Below, one piece after another: positions 45,290-55,740 of a stretch of 57,500 nucleotides of DNA. Each line of letters starts with the position of its first letter. Positions within the stretch are counted from its first letter, which is position 1. Origin of the DNA: Cryptococcus deneoformans JEC21 (taxonomy: Eukaryota > Basidiomycota > Tremellomycetes > Tremellales > Cryptococcaceae); the NCBI RefSeq assembly GCF_000091045.1, contig NC_006686.1, forward strand, positions 665,001 through 722,500. Direction: 5' to 3'. A program made the translations under genes and the position numbers. The notes beneath the pieces were generated by a model. It was not told the origin of the DNA, did not search any database, and saw nothing but the letters and a program-made list of their open reading frames with translations.

Positions 45290-45700
45290 ACCGGGGGACG
45301 ACGACTGCTGGAAAAATAAATAAAGTGTCAAAACAGTAGTAAACGAAACAGCTTCGGCTCAGCAGAACGACATTCTCGGAGAAAATCGCAAAAAATCACG
45401 TCGGGATAATATTCACAAACTGAAATATACAAACTGTACTTTTATGGGTAGTCATATAATGGCATCACGTCGGTCATGGCACGTTAAAAACCTTTTATAC
45501 TTTAAACCTGCACCCTCCCTCGCCATGAAATCGATCCAACGCCAAATAAAGGCCGAATCATTAAAAAGAAACAATTGATAATAAAAGGGAGACAAAAGTC
45601 AAACTAGATAATGCAAATGTTGGGTATTGAAAAAATGTTGTTATGGAGCTTGAGACAAATGCGAATCATTGTGTAAAACGTGTGGGAAAAAGGATCATTC
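45290..45700. other. Intergenic between mS23 start and aconitase stop
   Basis: About 411 nt, AT-rich, with several AATAAA-like words near 45545-45590 that may end the aconitase transcript. No gene seen. Confidence 0.5.
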
Positions 45701-48661
45701 TTAAGCCTGCTTCTCAGCACGGGCCTTGGCAGCAGAAGCCATCATGTTGAGCGCTACACAAATTCGTCAGTCTAAACCAAACGCAGCAAGAATGATGACT
45801 CACCAGAACCAGCCTTGAACCAACCCCATTGACCTTCGTTGATGGATGAAGTGGTAAGAATTTGCTCCTTGGAGCCGTCCTTGTGGGTAATCTCAACCTT
45901 GATGTCCTGACCGGGCTTAAAGTTCTGGAGGTCAAGGATGGAAATCTTGTCGGTACCGGAAATCTTGTCATAGTCGGCAGGGTTCTTGAACCACAGAGGA
46001 AGCATACCCTGCTTCTTCAAGTTGGTCTCGTGAATACGCGCAAAGGATCGGCAGATGACAGCTCGTCCACCAAGGAATCGGGGCTCAAGAGCGGCATGTT
46101 CTCGGGAAGAACCTTCACCATAGTTCTCGTCACCGACAACGACCCATGGGATATCTCGGTCTCGGTAGTACGCCGCAACAGTGGGGACAGGGCCAAACTC
46201 GCCAGTCTCCTGGTTGAGAATCTTGTTGGCCTCACCGTTATCAGAGTTAATAGCACCGATCAAACAGTTTTCTAGAGCAAAAAAACGTCAGGAAAATCAC
46301 AAAAGATGACATAATCGAAACACTTACGAGAAATGTTTTCAAGGTGACCTCGGTACTTGAGCCAGGGACCACCAGCAGAAATGTGATCAGTCGTGCACTT
46401 GCCCTTGGCCTTGATAAGAACACGAGCTTCAATAATGTCCTTGCCGTCCCAAGGCTTGAAGGGCTTCAAGAGCTGAAGTCGGTCAGAAGTAGGGCTGACG
46501 GCGACAGAGACGGTGGTGCCGTCAGCAGGAGGAGCCTGGAACGTGTTCTCTCCGGGGTCGTAGCCCTTGGCAGGGAGCTCAAAGCCAGAGGGGTCAGAGA
46601 ACCTAAACTCCTTGCCGTCGGCACCCTTGAGAGAGTCGGTCATAGGGTTAAAGGTGAGGTCACCAGCAAAGATCATGGCAGTGACAAGATCGGGGGAAGC
46701 AACAAAGGCATGGGTAGCAGGGTTGGCATCGTTTCGACCAGTAAAGTTTCGGTTGTACGAGGTGATAACTGGAACGACGAGTTAATTTACGACTTCAACT
46801 TATACAACAATTAAAACTTACTAGAGTTGGCCTCGCCCTTCTTAACATCTCGCCTGTCCCATTGACCAATGCAAGGACCACAGGCGTTGGCAAGAACAAG
46901 ACCACCAACCTTCTCAAAGTCATCGACCATACCGTCTCGAGCAATGGTAGCTCGGACCTGTTCGGAACCGGGGGTAATGGTGAACTGCGACTTGGCGGTA
47001 AGACCGTGGGAAGCGGCCTCCCGAGCAATGTGGGCGGATCGAGACATGTCCTCATAAGAAGAGTTGGTGCAAGAGCCGATCAAACCGACCTTGAGCTCCT
47101 GAGGCCAGGAGTGCCTCTTGACCTCCTCGGCAAACTTGGAGAGAGGAGTGGCAAGATCAGGGGTGAAGGGACCGTTGATATGGGGCTCGAGCTCAGAGAG
47201 GTTGATTTCAATCCTCTGGTCGTACTCACAACCCTCGTCAGGCTGGAGGTTGTGGTTGAACTCCTCGGCGTATTGCGCAATGGCAGAACGGTTGGTGGCC
47301 TTGAGGTAAGAGCCCATTCGGTGGTTGAAGGGGAAGAGAGAGGTAGTGGCACCAATCTCAGCTCCCATGTTACAGATAGTAGCCATACCGGTACAAGAAA
47401 GAGACTCGACACCAGGACCATGGTACTCAATGATAGCACCAGTACCACCCTTGACAGTGAGGATACCCGCAACCTTGAGAATAACATCTATCAAAGAATC
47501 AATTTCTGTCGCCAAGTGGTATAGATTCATCAAGCTCACCCTTGGGAGTAGTCCATCCGCTCATCTGACCATCAAGATAGACACCAATAACCTTGGGGGC
47601 CTTGAGCTCCCAAGGGATATCGGCCATGACGTCAACAGCGTCGGCACCACCAACACCGCAGGCAACCATACCAAGACCACCAGCATTAGGAGTGTGGGAA
47701 TCAGTGCCAATCATCATGAGACCAGGCACAGCATAGTTTTCAAGGATAATTTGGTGACTGCAAATAACTAGTCAGATTTTAAAACGTACATAAAGACAAA
47801 TAATAAACTCACATAATACCGGATCCGGGCTTCCAGAAACCAATGCCATACTTGGCACAGGCAGTAGCAAGGAAGTCGTAGACCTCCTTGTTAATGTCAA
47901 TGGCACGAGCCAAATCAGCCTTACCGCCGATTTGAGCCTGAATAAGGTGATCACAGTGGACAGAAGTGGGAACAGCAGTCTGGGGGAGACCAGCAGACAT
48001 AAATTGAAGGATAGCCATTTGAGCGGTGGCATCCTGGCACGCAACACGCTGTGGGAACATAGTCAGCTGACCGATCGGAGATTACCGTGAATGCATGCTC
48101 CACTCACATCAGGACGGAGCTTAAGATAAGAAACACCTCGCTCAATATCCTGCTCATGGGGGTTGTCCAAATGGCCGTACACAACCTTCTCAGCAAGAGT
48201 GAGCGGTCGGTTGAGCCTGTTTGATAGTTTGTCAGCAACTGCAACCATTTTGCTGTTACGCGCGGAACGGCCGAGAAACCGGCAGAATATGACTGGCTGA
48301 TACGTCCCAAGAGGCGACAGCCCAGGATCCTCCCCTGCAACGACTATCAAATATCTAGCTGGAGACTTATTGCGCCAGGAGCATACTGATCGACACCTGA
48401 CAGCTCCACAAACCGCTTTTTACTCCTTTTCACAGACCCAACAAGATTTGCGTCATCGGAAATTCCCACTCACCTGGACCTCACTACCTGGAGGTTGTTC
48501 TCAATTCTTTGGTAGTTGATAAACTTCCCCTTTTCGAGGTTGGACATCTCGACCTTCTTGTCACCGATGGAAGATTGCACAGTCGCCATGGATCGCTTAG
48601 CGACCATGGACTGGCGGGAGAGGGAGTTCGCTCCTCGGACGAGGTACCGAGAGGAAACCAT
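45701..48661 (-). CDS. ACO1: Aconitate hydratase, mitochondrial
   Basis: The start at 48661 encodes [20 protein letters not shown] then [11 protein letters not shown], a mitochondrial presequence. Exon 1 (48474-48661) joins the next exon at 48216 across a 257-nt intron, giving [20 protein letters not shown]. Aconitase signatures are clear: [41 protein letters not shown] motif [53 protein letters not shown] and [11 protein letters not shown] (4Fe-4S Cys ligands), and the swivel-domain [20 protein letters not shown]. Stop at 45701 after AEKQA. It interconverts citrate and isocitrate in the TCA cycle; in yeast it also stabilises mtDNA. Codon use is biased to C-ending codons, typical of a highly expressed gene. 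Introns other than the first are about 50-70 nt. Confidence 0.96.
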
Positions 48662-49844
48662 GATGCTATGGTAGTAGTAATGTAAGTGTGGTATAAGAGG
48701 TATGCCTTGTCGGCTGATTAAATAATTGATATTGTGAAGAAGAGAAGAAAGAGAAAGAGAAAAGAAAAGAATGTCGAGGGATACATAACACCTTGTGGGC
48801 TGGGAGGGGGATCCAGCTGGCCTGTGATTCTGCAGCAATTTCATTGGTACACGTCATATCGCCGACAAAGACCGACCAAATCCGCACCTGAATTCCCTGA
48901 CGTGTATTACTTTTTTGTCGGCTAACTTCGGTCCACTATTGCCGACGCTCCCAACGCACAAACAAGCCGAACGTTCGGCGGCGGGCGGCGGCCTCTAATA
49001 ATAATGGGATTTCTCCAAATAAAATCAAGAGCTGGCTGTGTATGACTGAGTTGAGGGCCCACTTGGGACGCTGCCGGGGCGAATGAGGAAGAAAACACAA
49101 GACGCCTACCCTATCGCTGGGCTCTCTACGTCTCTCGAAGAGGGTCATTCTCAGCAGCTTTGATAGATAATAGTAAATAATGATGATGCGCCAATCACAA
49201 GTAGCGCGCGTCATCGAAACTGATTATTTGTCAAATTCTTTACTGGTCAGTGATACATCCATGATTCATAACTCGCAAAGCGGCCGCCGGAGAACGAATG
49301 CCGGTTCTGCATGAAGATCATTCACCATTACGTATATTTGGATTGCCCTCAGATGGTAAAGTTGTTTGGGAAATTGAAGAATCATTCAAGTAGGGAACTA
49401 ACATGACCCAAAAGTGTGCAAAGACCGCGTATAGAGTGCCGGAGCTAAAAAAGCATGGATAGCTTCATATAAAAGATTTGCTGCGCTCTCATGATGCTCC
49501 ATTCTTGTAATTTCCTTAAGAGGAGAACGAGAATCTTATGCATGGTCATCATCGCTGCTGCTGGTCGAGTACTTTTGATGAAGGCCAGAAGGAAAGATCA
49601 GAGTGAAAGCGCGGGGTATCAGCGGGGGATGTGTGCAAACAATAAGTTAGTGATGACGCTAGGCTATGTGTTACATCCCGCAAATCCTGTTCTACGTCGA
49701 GAATGAAAGAGTGATAGCGATCGCAAAATATCATGATCAAACATCGAGCAGCAAGGACATTAACGCAGTAAAAATAATTGGCTCCATTATTTCTTATTCA
49801 GTTGTCACATACTAATCTGTGTTACTACCGTACGTATACCGAAG
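48662..49844. other. Intergenic region upstream of aconitase
   Basis: About 1.18 kb. The first 120 nt are A/G-rich (GAAGAGAAGAAAGAGAAAG), the complement of a pyrimidine-rich aconitase leader. A GGCGGCGGGCGGCGGCC-like cluster lies at 48977-48993. The rest holds only short frames without support (49491-49706). The 3' UTR of CCP1 must occupy part of the right end. Confidence 0.5.
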
Positions 49845-51426
49845 TTAATCGCTGGTTCCCAAAGTCCAAGGTTCACCAGCCCATTGCCTCTCAGGGACAC
49901 CAAGCTCAATGAGCTTGGAGAATGCTTTCGCGAAGCTACGGTGGGGTCAGTGACTGCCAGCAGCGGCCTTATCACTACCAAGCACTCACTCGCTAAAGAA
50001 TTTCTCTTCGTTATCGGCATAGATGTCAACATACTTCTTGAAGGACTTGTCTTTGAGGAGCGCCATATCCGTACTGTATAAATGGGTCAACATCAAGGTC
50101 ACACGTTCGATATGTCAAGAGACTCTGATCTCAGAACTTACGGAAGCATCATCAAGGTCTTTGTGTTTTTGTCTTCATATTGGGCAGGTCCGGTCCTGTA
50201 ATACCAGGATGAGGCGACTGATCATTTCAGGTGATGTCATAGAGTACTCACCACTTCTTCCACTGCCAAGGCTCGTCTCGGAGAAGAGCAAAGTACTGGT
50301 TGGAAAAGGTGACAGGGGAGAAAGTCCAAGGGCCCTCAAAGCCCGATCGATCTAAAGATCCGGTCAGACGTTTCATGTTGATTACTAAAAAAAGAACTCA
50401 CTAGTATGACATCGCCCCATGGCATGAGCGCCGCTAAGGGCAACAATTTCTTGGTCATTGAAGCTATTGCAATGCCGTAAGTTTTCCTAGTCTTTTTCAG
50501 TAAACCTGGCGACTCACCCCATGCGGTTAAAGATGAACCTCAGATGGTCTTGGGCTTGAGAGGCATCCGGTAGCCTACCATCGGGAGTGACTTGAGCTTC
50601 GAAGCCGTCAATTCTGCCAGGCCTCCAAGGGATGGTAGGTCCGCCCGACTCCTGGACAGCACAGACTCCACCGAGGGTCCATAGGTCACCGTAAGAGATC
50701 CAGGGGAACTCTTGCTTGATCTTTTCCATATGTTCCCTGGCAACATGCTATGATATGATCAGCCCAAGAATATATGTCCAGTTGGATCAACACCCACTAG
50801 GCCATTGTTCGCGCTGTGCTCGGCCTCGGGCTTGAACCTCATGGTAGCAAAGTTCGATCCTCCAGTACCATCCTCTTTGTTATAGGTGCCAGAGGAGTGC
50901 CAAGCCAAGCGAAGAAGGACGGGGGCCAAAGAACCGTCTGATATTCTTATCAGCCACCGTATGCTTCGTTACCGCATTCAGCAAGTAATTGAAAACTAAC
51001 CGTCGTAACCCTCCTTCTCGAGAGTCTCGGCAATCCGATTATAGACTTTTTGATACTCGTCCTTGCCTCTTCGGAGACCCGTCTTGGCCTCAACCGTGGC
51101 AACAGCTCCACGCACTACCGTGTCAGCTTTATTGGCGGAATCGTGCGCGGTTCTGCCAGTGCCGTAGAAATAGTATGCAGCGCCGACGGCAGCGATACCG
51201 ACACCTGCGAGGAGATAACGAGTGTTCGAAGATCGTGGAGAAGATGGTTTGGTCTGCGTCTGTTCAGTAAAATATCGTAGTCAACATGGCTGATGAAGCT
51301 GCTTACAATCTCCGGTCCACCCTCAGTTGCAAATCGTCGTCGAATAACTTGAGAACGCAGGTTCAAAGTTTGACTGGCTCTTCGGCCAGCGGCTGATCGT
51401 ATCAAATTGGGAGCTCTGAAAGACAT
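49845..51426 (-). CDS. CCP1: Cytochrome c peroxidase, mitochondrial
   Basis: The start at 51426 gives [20 protein letters not shown] and then [17 protein letters not shown], a presequence with an RRFAT cleavage-like site. It is followed by a hydrophobic sorting segment ([19 protein letters not shown]), as in inner-membrane-sorted Ccp1 precursors. Peroxidase motifs: [20 protein letters not shown] (distal Arg-Trp-His), [49 protein letters not shown] (proximal heme His), and [15 protein letters not shown] containing the radical Trp. The stop at 49845 follows EPWTLGTSD. It reduces hydrogen peroxide with electrons from cytochrome c in the intermembrane space. Introns of 50-70 nt. Length about 375 residues, as expected. 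It is the last well-supported gene before the gene-poor tract. Confidence 0.95.
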
Positions 51427-53820
51427 GGTGATATAACTGTATGGGCAGTTGAAGAAAAAAAGGTTGTGGGAACAGTATGAATAATGAGGGTAGGGAGCAA
51501 GTATATATAGAGCGGGATCTGCCTGGGAAATGGGCGGGCCGTGATTCGTCGGCGACATATCAACTTAGCCTTGTGATTCACGCGAGTTTTTCCCATTTTT
51601 TCCCGTTTCGGAAAGCGGCTGCAAACATGTCATGTGACCCTGACTCTATTGAAGTGCTTATTCATTTTTATTCGTCTTGCTCTTTTTTGACCCTTTTTCA
51701 TGCTCCGTGTCGGATTGATCAGCACGCAAAAGAGACGGAGACTAGTAGGGGGAATGAGAGAGAGGGAGAAGTGCTTGGCTTTACGGGTAATAACGTGCCA
51801 AATGATCGCTGAAAAATGTTCATTTAGGGCCATGCTCCTGAAGTCTGGATCCATTCTCTCATCGCCCAAATGTCAAATCTTCCGAGTCAAGAAATAACGC
51901 TGGGCGCAGCGAGCAGCAATGCTTTCGTTGATTCCCCTTCAGATCTCTCGCTAATATTGTCGGTAATCGCTATTCGCGATTTTTCCTTGATTATCAATTG
52001 TTCCCTGATGCCATTCTTTGCTGTTTATTTCTCGGCCGATGCCTGCTCGTAGCGAGGGGGTTTCTCTAACCCATCTCTAGAAATGAACAAGAAAATTAAT
52101 CGTTCGAAAAGACAAATCGATGGTGATGGTATGATCTGAACATCGCCGTCGCGGCACTTTACACACTATAACAAGTTGTCCAATATCAGCGTGCAGTAGA
52201 AACCCGTTCTTTTCATCTGTCACAACATGGAATGCCGCTAACGAGGATTATCTCGATGACAAGTGGTAGATATCAATGAAAGCGCACAAGGCGTATGCAC
52301 ATCGATGTACGAGGGTACAGGTGCCGATGGTGCTGATGGTAATCTGGTGATAGTAGGAATTAGGTGGTCAGAAGGCAGGTGGAACGGATGTACAGCAGGT
52401 ACAGGGAGGGGGCTTTACGAAAATTCATCTTAACAAATATACCCACTAAACAACATCCCTGTGATGTAACTAATGTGGGTAACAAACGTCTAGCGCCGTC
52501 TTCCCATGCTTATTCTATTAGCCAGCGCCTAACCAGGCTCTGCGAGACCGCGACCATTCGTTCGTCGAGATCTCATCTCCCCCTAGATCTCGCACTAACC
52601 GATCTATGACATAGGACCATTGTCGTCATTTGTCAATAAACACAAATATTTGTAAGAGTTTGTTGATGTCAGAGTCGTCCTCTCCAGAGTACATATATAC
52701 AGTATGAGTACTATACATCTGTTTCTTGGTTCTTTCTCTCTTCTTCTATGCAACAAACTAGTACCTATTACAGCAGGGAAGTTGCTAGCAAAATGCGGAC
52801 CTTCCTCTTTCATTCGGCCACACACCCACCGGATCTTCGCCACCCAGCAAAGCTTCGATCATTGTATATGTCCAAAGAAGTGTGTTGGAATTTATGGGCA
52901 CTTCAGGGGCTATATGGAGGTATGCAGAAGTTCTACGAACATGTAAGCTACTATTAGTACGAAGTGACCTGGAACTTTCTATGTTATGGAGTATCTAAGT
53001 TGTCTATGGACATCCAGCAATGTGTGATCCCTCCTCTGTGCTTAGTCAGCACAAAGTTGATACAGAAGTGGACCTTGAAAACACATACCTGATGATATGT
53101 CAAAGTTATCACAAATTTCATAGACGCTGCAAACATTTCTCTGGTGGCCAAAGTCATACAGAGCCACAGTTAGTTGATAGAGAGGAAGGGCTTGTTATTT
53201 TTCAGAGATGCGAGGTCATCGCTCTTGAATTCACTCACGGACAGAAGCACGCACTGTTGTGCCATGTTCCCTCTTCTCCGGGGCTCGAGTGAACGTGCTG
53301 TCTAGAACGTTTCATTGAGTGTTCAGCGATTTGTCAAAATTGAGCCCTACTCGTAGAGTTCAATCCACTGACCGCTTTGGAGCTTACATTTTGAATTTTG
53401 TTGACAGTCTTTGAAGAAACGGGCGAATTGAGCGCGTCGCCGGCTACGTTTGTCGTCTTCTAGCATACGTATGACGAATATTTGCCTTTGTGCTGAAAAC
53501 TACGTTTCGTGGGTTTGGAAGATGGAACTGGGGACGCCCGACAGAGGGAGACTGGTAATAAGTCGTCAACTGAAAAAGTCCGCAGCAAGCTAGTAAAGAA
53601 CTGTTACACTGTTTGTCGTAGAATCAAGGTAATTGAAGCTTATTTGTCTTCTATTGCACAGATGTATCGTGAATCCTTCTGATTTCGTAGCTCGTTCTCT
53701 CTCTTTTTGCTCTGGAAAGTGACGATGTGAGCCAATCGTTTTTATTCTCGTGCTCAGCTACATCGCCCCAAGGCTCACACACGACAACCCAATAAATTAA
53801 ACAACGAAAAATGCAACCTC
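51427..53820. other. Gene-poor interval
   Basis: About 2.4 kb without a gene I can support. Frames at 52748-52957 and 53020-53292 have ATGs but no signal, motif or splice partner. The CCP1 leader occupies the left end. Composition becomes more AT-rich than in the gene-dense part, and stop codons are spread in all frames. Confidence 0.45.
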
Positions 53821-53823
53821 TAT

Positions 53824-53837
53824 AACCCCCTAACCCT
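53824..53837 (+). repeat. Telomere-repeat-like motif AACCCCCTAACCCT
   Basis: About one and a half to two units of C(3-5)TAA, the form of the Cryptococcus telomere repeat, lying immediately before the LINE-like coding fragment. Known Cryptococcus LINE elements (Cnl1) insert into telomeric repeats, so this could be an insertion scar; such a short match can also occur by chance. Confidence 0.4.
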
Positions 53838-54110
53838 CACGACGAGCTTTGCCGCGCCCGCAACCCCTGGACCCAGCGCCGGCACAATGCCATCAACCGC
53901 GTCATTTATCAACACCTCAAACAAATCCAAGGTGCCACGGTTGAGATTGAGCCCCACACGCTGTCGGGACAAAGGAGAAACGACCTTCGGGTCAGAGGTT
54001 CCAGCGCTCTGGCCTTCACTGACTACGACCTGAAGGTTTACTCCCTCGGGGACCGAGACGCTGAACGTTGTATACGACTCAAAGTCTCTTTCCTCGAAGT
54101 TTCACGCAAC
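53838..54110 (+). mobile_element. LINE-like (non-LTR retrotransposon) C-terminal fragment
   Basis: An open frame without start encodes HDELCRARNPWTQRRHNAIN, then RVIYQHLKQIQGATVEIEP and RRNDLRVRGSSALAFTDYDL. The pattern C/H...RHNAINRVIYxHLKxI followed by RRNDLRV resembles the region after the reverse transcriptase of fungal non-LTR elements, where a CCHC-like knuckle and a R-H-D-x-V/I motif occur. Only this end is present; no reverse transcriptase core is seen. It is truncated on both sides. Assignment is by pattern only. Confidence 0.4.
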
Positions 54111-54199
54111 GTTTTTGGTAGCTTCTCCGGCTGTCTTTTCATTTTGTTTTGAGTCTTTTTGGGCCACTTCGTCCTTGACTAGGATAAAGAGGTGAGCCA

Positions 54200-54835
54200 A
54201 GACGTTTTTTGTGGCGGTTGCCATTTGATTAAATGTGTTTTTCCAGTAAGCTGTTATTGTAGTCGGGTGGAGGATGCCTGGATGGGGAGAGACAGAGCTA
54301 TTCAAAAAAGTTGGGAATTTCTCTTTAGGGAAGCTTACTCTGTTAAGGTTTTTGACTAAATCAGATGCGACCTTATGAAGTCGTTGGTAAAAGTCTAGAC
54401 GAGCAGAATCGTCAAGTTCAAGAATTTCCTTTTTGAAGTTGCCTAATGCTGTTGTAATTGTGTCGGTAGTTGCTTTCTCTTCAATAGAATAACGGAAGGG
54501 AAAGGGCAGATAGTTGCTTTCTCTTCAATATAATAACGGAAGGGAAAGGGCAACTTCGACCTTTTCTGACCGGGGCTGTTCACTTCAGAAGTGAGCTTGG
54601 CTATCTTTTTCCAAATGATGTAGTCCGAGAGCCGAATTCGTTCTGTTTTGATAAAATCGATCGTGGTTTCGATCTGTTTTGGACCATGGGGTGGTTTCTT
54701 CGTACCGAACAGAGATGGTGAGATGGACTTTATGATATCTTTTGAGGTGGCAAAATTTGATAGCTCCGGTAATGCATTAATTGGGTTATTATCGGTATGG
54801 CAAGAAGCAAGTTGGAGAGACTTTTAAAGCGAGTT
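54200..54835 (-). pseudogene. Broken ORF of unknown family, disrupted by a 44-bp duplication
   Basis: On the minus strand a protein-like frame reads LASCHTDNNPINALPELSNF then SISPSLFGTKKPPHGPKQIE, ETTIDFIKTERIRLSDYIIW and KLPFPFRYYIEEKAT. Within the tandem duplication at 54467-54552 the frame shifts. After the duplication another frame continues as TITTALGNFKKEILELDDSA and RLDFYQRLHKVASDLVKNLN, possibly with an intron before SVSPHPGILHP. I recognise no domain. It may be part of the adjacent Helitron-like element or captured host sequence. The duplicated unit is 44 nt, not a multiple of three, so one copy must be a secondary event that broke the frame. Confidence 0.45.
54467..54552. repeat. 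Tandem duplication of a 44-bp unit
   Basis: Two adjacent copies of a 44-nt unit beginning TAGTTGCTTTCTCTTCAATA (54467-54510 and 54511-54552, the second lacking the last two bases) with one substitution (G to T). The near identity suggests a recent event. Confidence 0.9.
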
Positions 54836-54899
54836 TCCAACTTATTTGGTTGATGCTGCTTGGGGTCGCCCAATGTTCGCGTTCTTCTTCTTGAAAATA

Positions 54900-55740
54900 G
54901 GAATCTTGTATTTGGATTTTTTATTAAGCACCAGTATCATTTAGACGTTGTTGAACCCTTTTGAGGTGTAAGCTATTGAAGTGAAGAAACGTTTTAGTGT
55001 GTGCGGTAGAATCAAGTAATGTGTTAAAGCTTTCCTACCTTCGGTTGCACAGATGTATCGTGAGTCCTCATAATTCCGTATTTCGTTCTGCGTTTGCTCT
55101 GGTCTTGCTTGGTCTTCGGAGGGTTGATTTTGGACAGTATGGCGACCATCGTGTTCGCAAACGCCTGGCAAAGCTCGACCACTTCCCTTGTTGACTTATT
55201 TGTAGAGATACTTGACCGCTGTGATGGATGTGCATACTTCGACATTGATATGGCATGTAAAGCGTTTAAGCAAGTAGGGTTGTAGGGCACGACATCTCTG
55301 TTACTGAAAGTGTAGTCAATACCGCCTATCTTCTTTTTCCATGCGAAGCCACCTTCTCTACGACGATAAGTAGGGTAAGAGTCGTCATCAAGAAGTGTAT
55401 CGGAGCTGAAAGCTTTAGGATAACTTTTTGAGCAATGACATTTGCCCGTTTTGTTGTCTTTTACCATGCAAGACGCATTTGATGGTCGATTCCCGCATGG
55501 CGAGCATGAAGAGATGACACATTTGTAGAGGGAGCAATGCTGCTCAGCAGGGCCAGGGATTTCTGCGCAGACGATGCGGTTGATATGGCTAATTGTGCGA
55601 GGTTTGTTTGTTCGCCGAGGACGAGGAGAATATGACAGTGGGGAAGACCACGTTTCTGGTACTCGATAGCGTTAAAACTGCCTGGCATTCAAAAAGACCC
55701 AAGGGCATAGAATTACTCCATAGTGACTTTTTGTACCGTT
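54900..55740 (-). mobile_element. Decayed Helitron Rep (HUH) fragment
   Basis: Read on the minus strand, the pieces are: IEYQKRGLPHCHILLVLGEQ (55620-55660), which holds the HUH nuclease motif H-x-H of Helitron Rep; ISHINRIVCAEIPGPAEQH; then GKCHCSKSYPKAFSSDTLLD, DDSYPTYRRREGG and NRDVVPYNP. After a frame change come RFTCHINVEVCTSITAVKYL and VNKGSGRA, and finally NEIRNYEDSRYICATEG. These blocks occur in this order in Helitron Rep proteins. It is broken by a frameshift near 55600, another near 55280, and a stop codon at 55196-55198 in the KYLYK block. The helicase half and the terminal hairpin are not seen. So it is a dead fragment. Confidence 0.8.

Noticed and set aside
46862..47524. 220-codon plus-strand open frame
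   Set aside because: Antisense shadow of the aconitase coding sequence; its openness follows from biased codon use.
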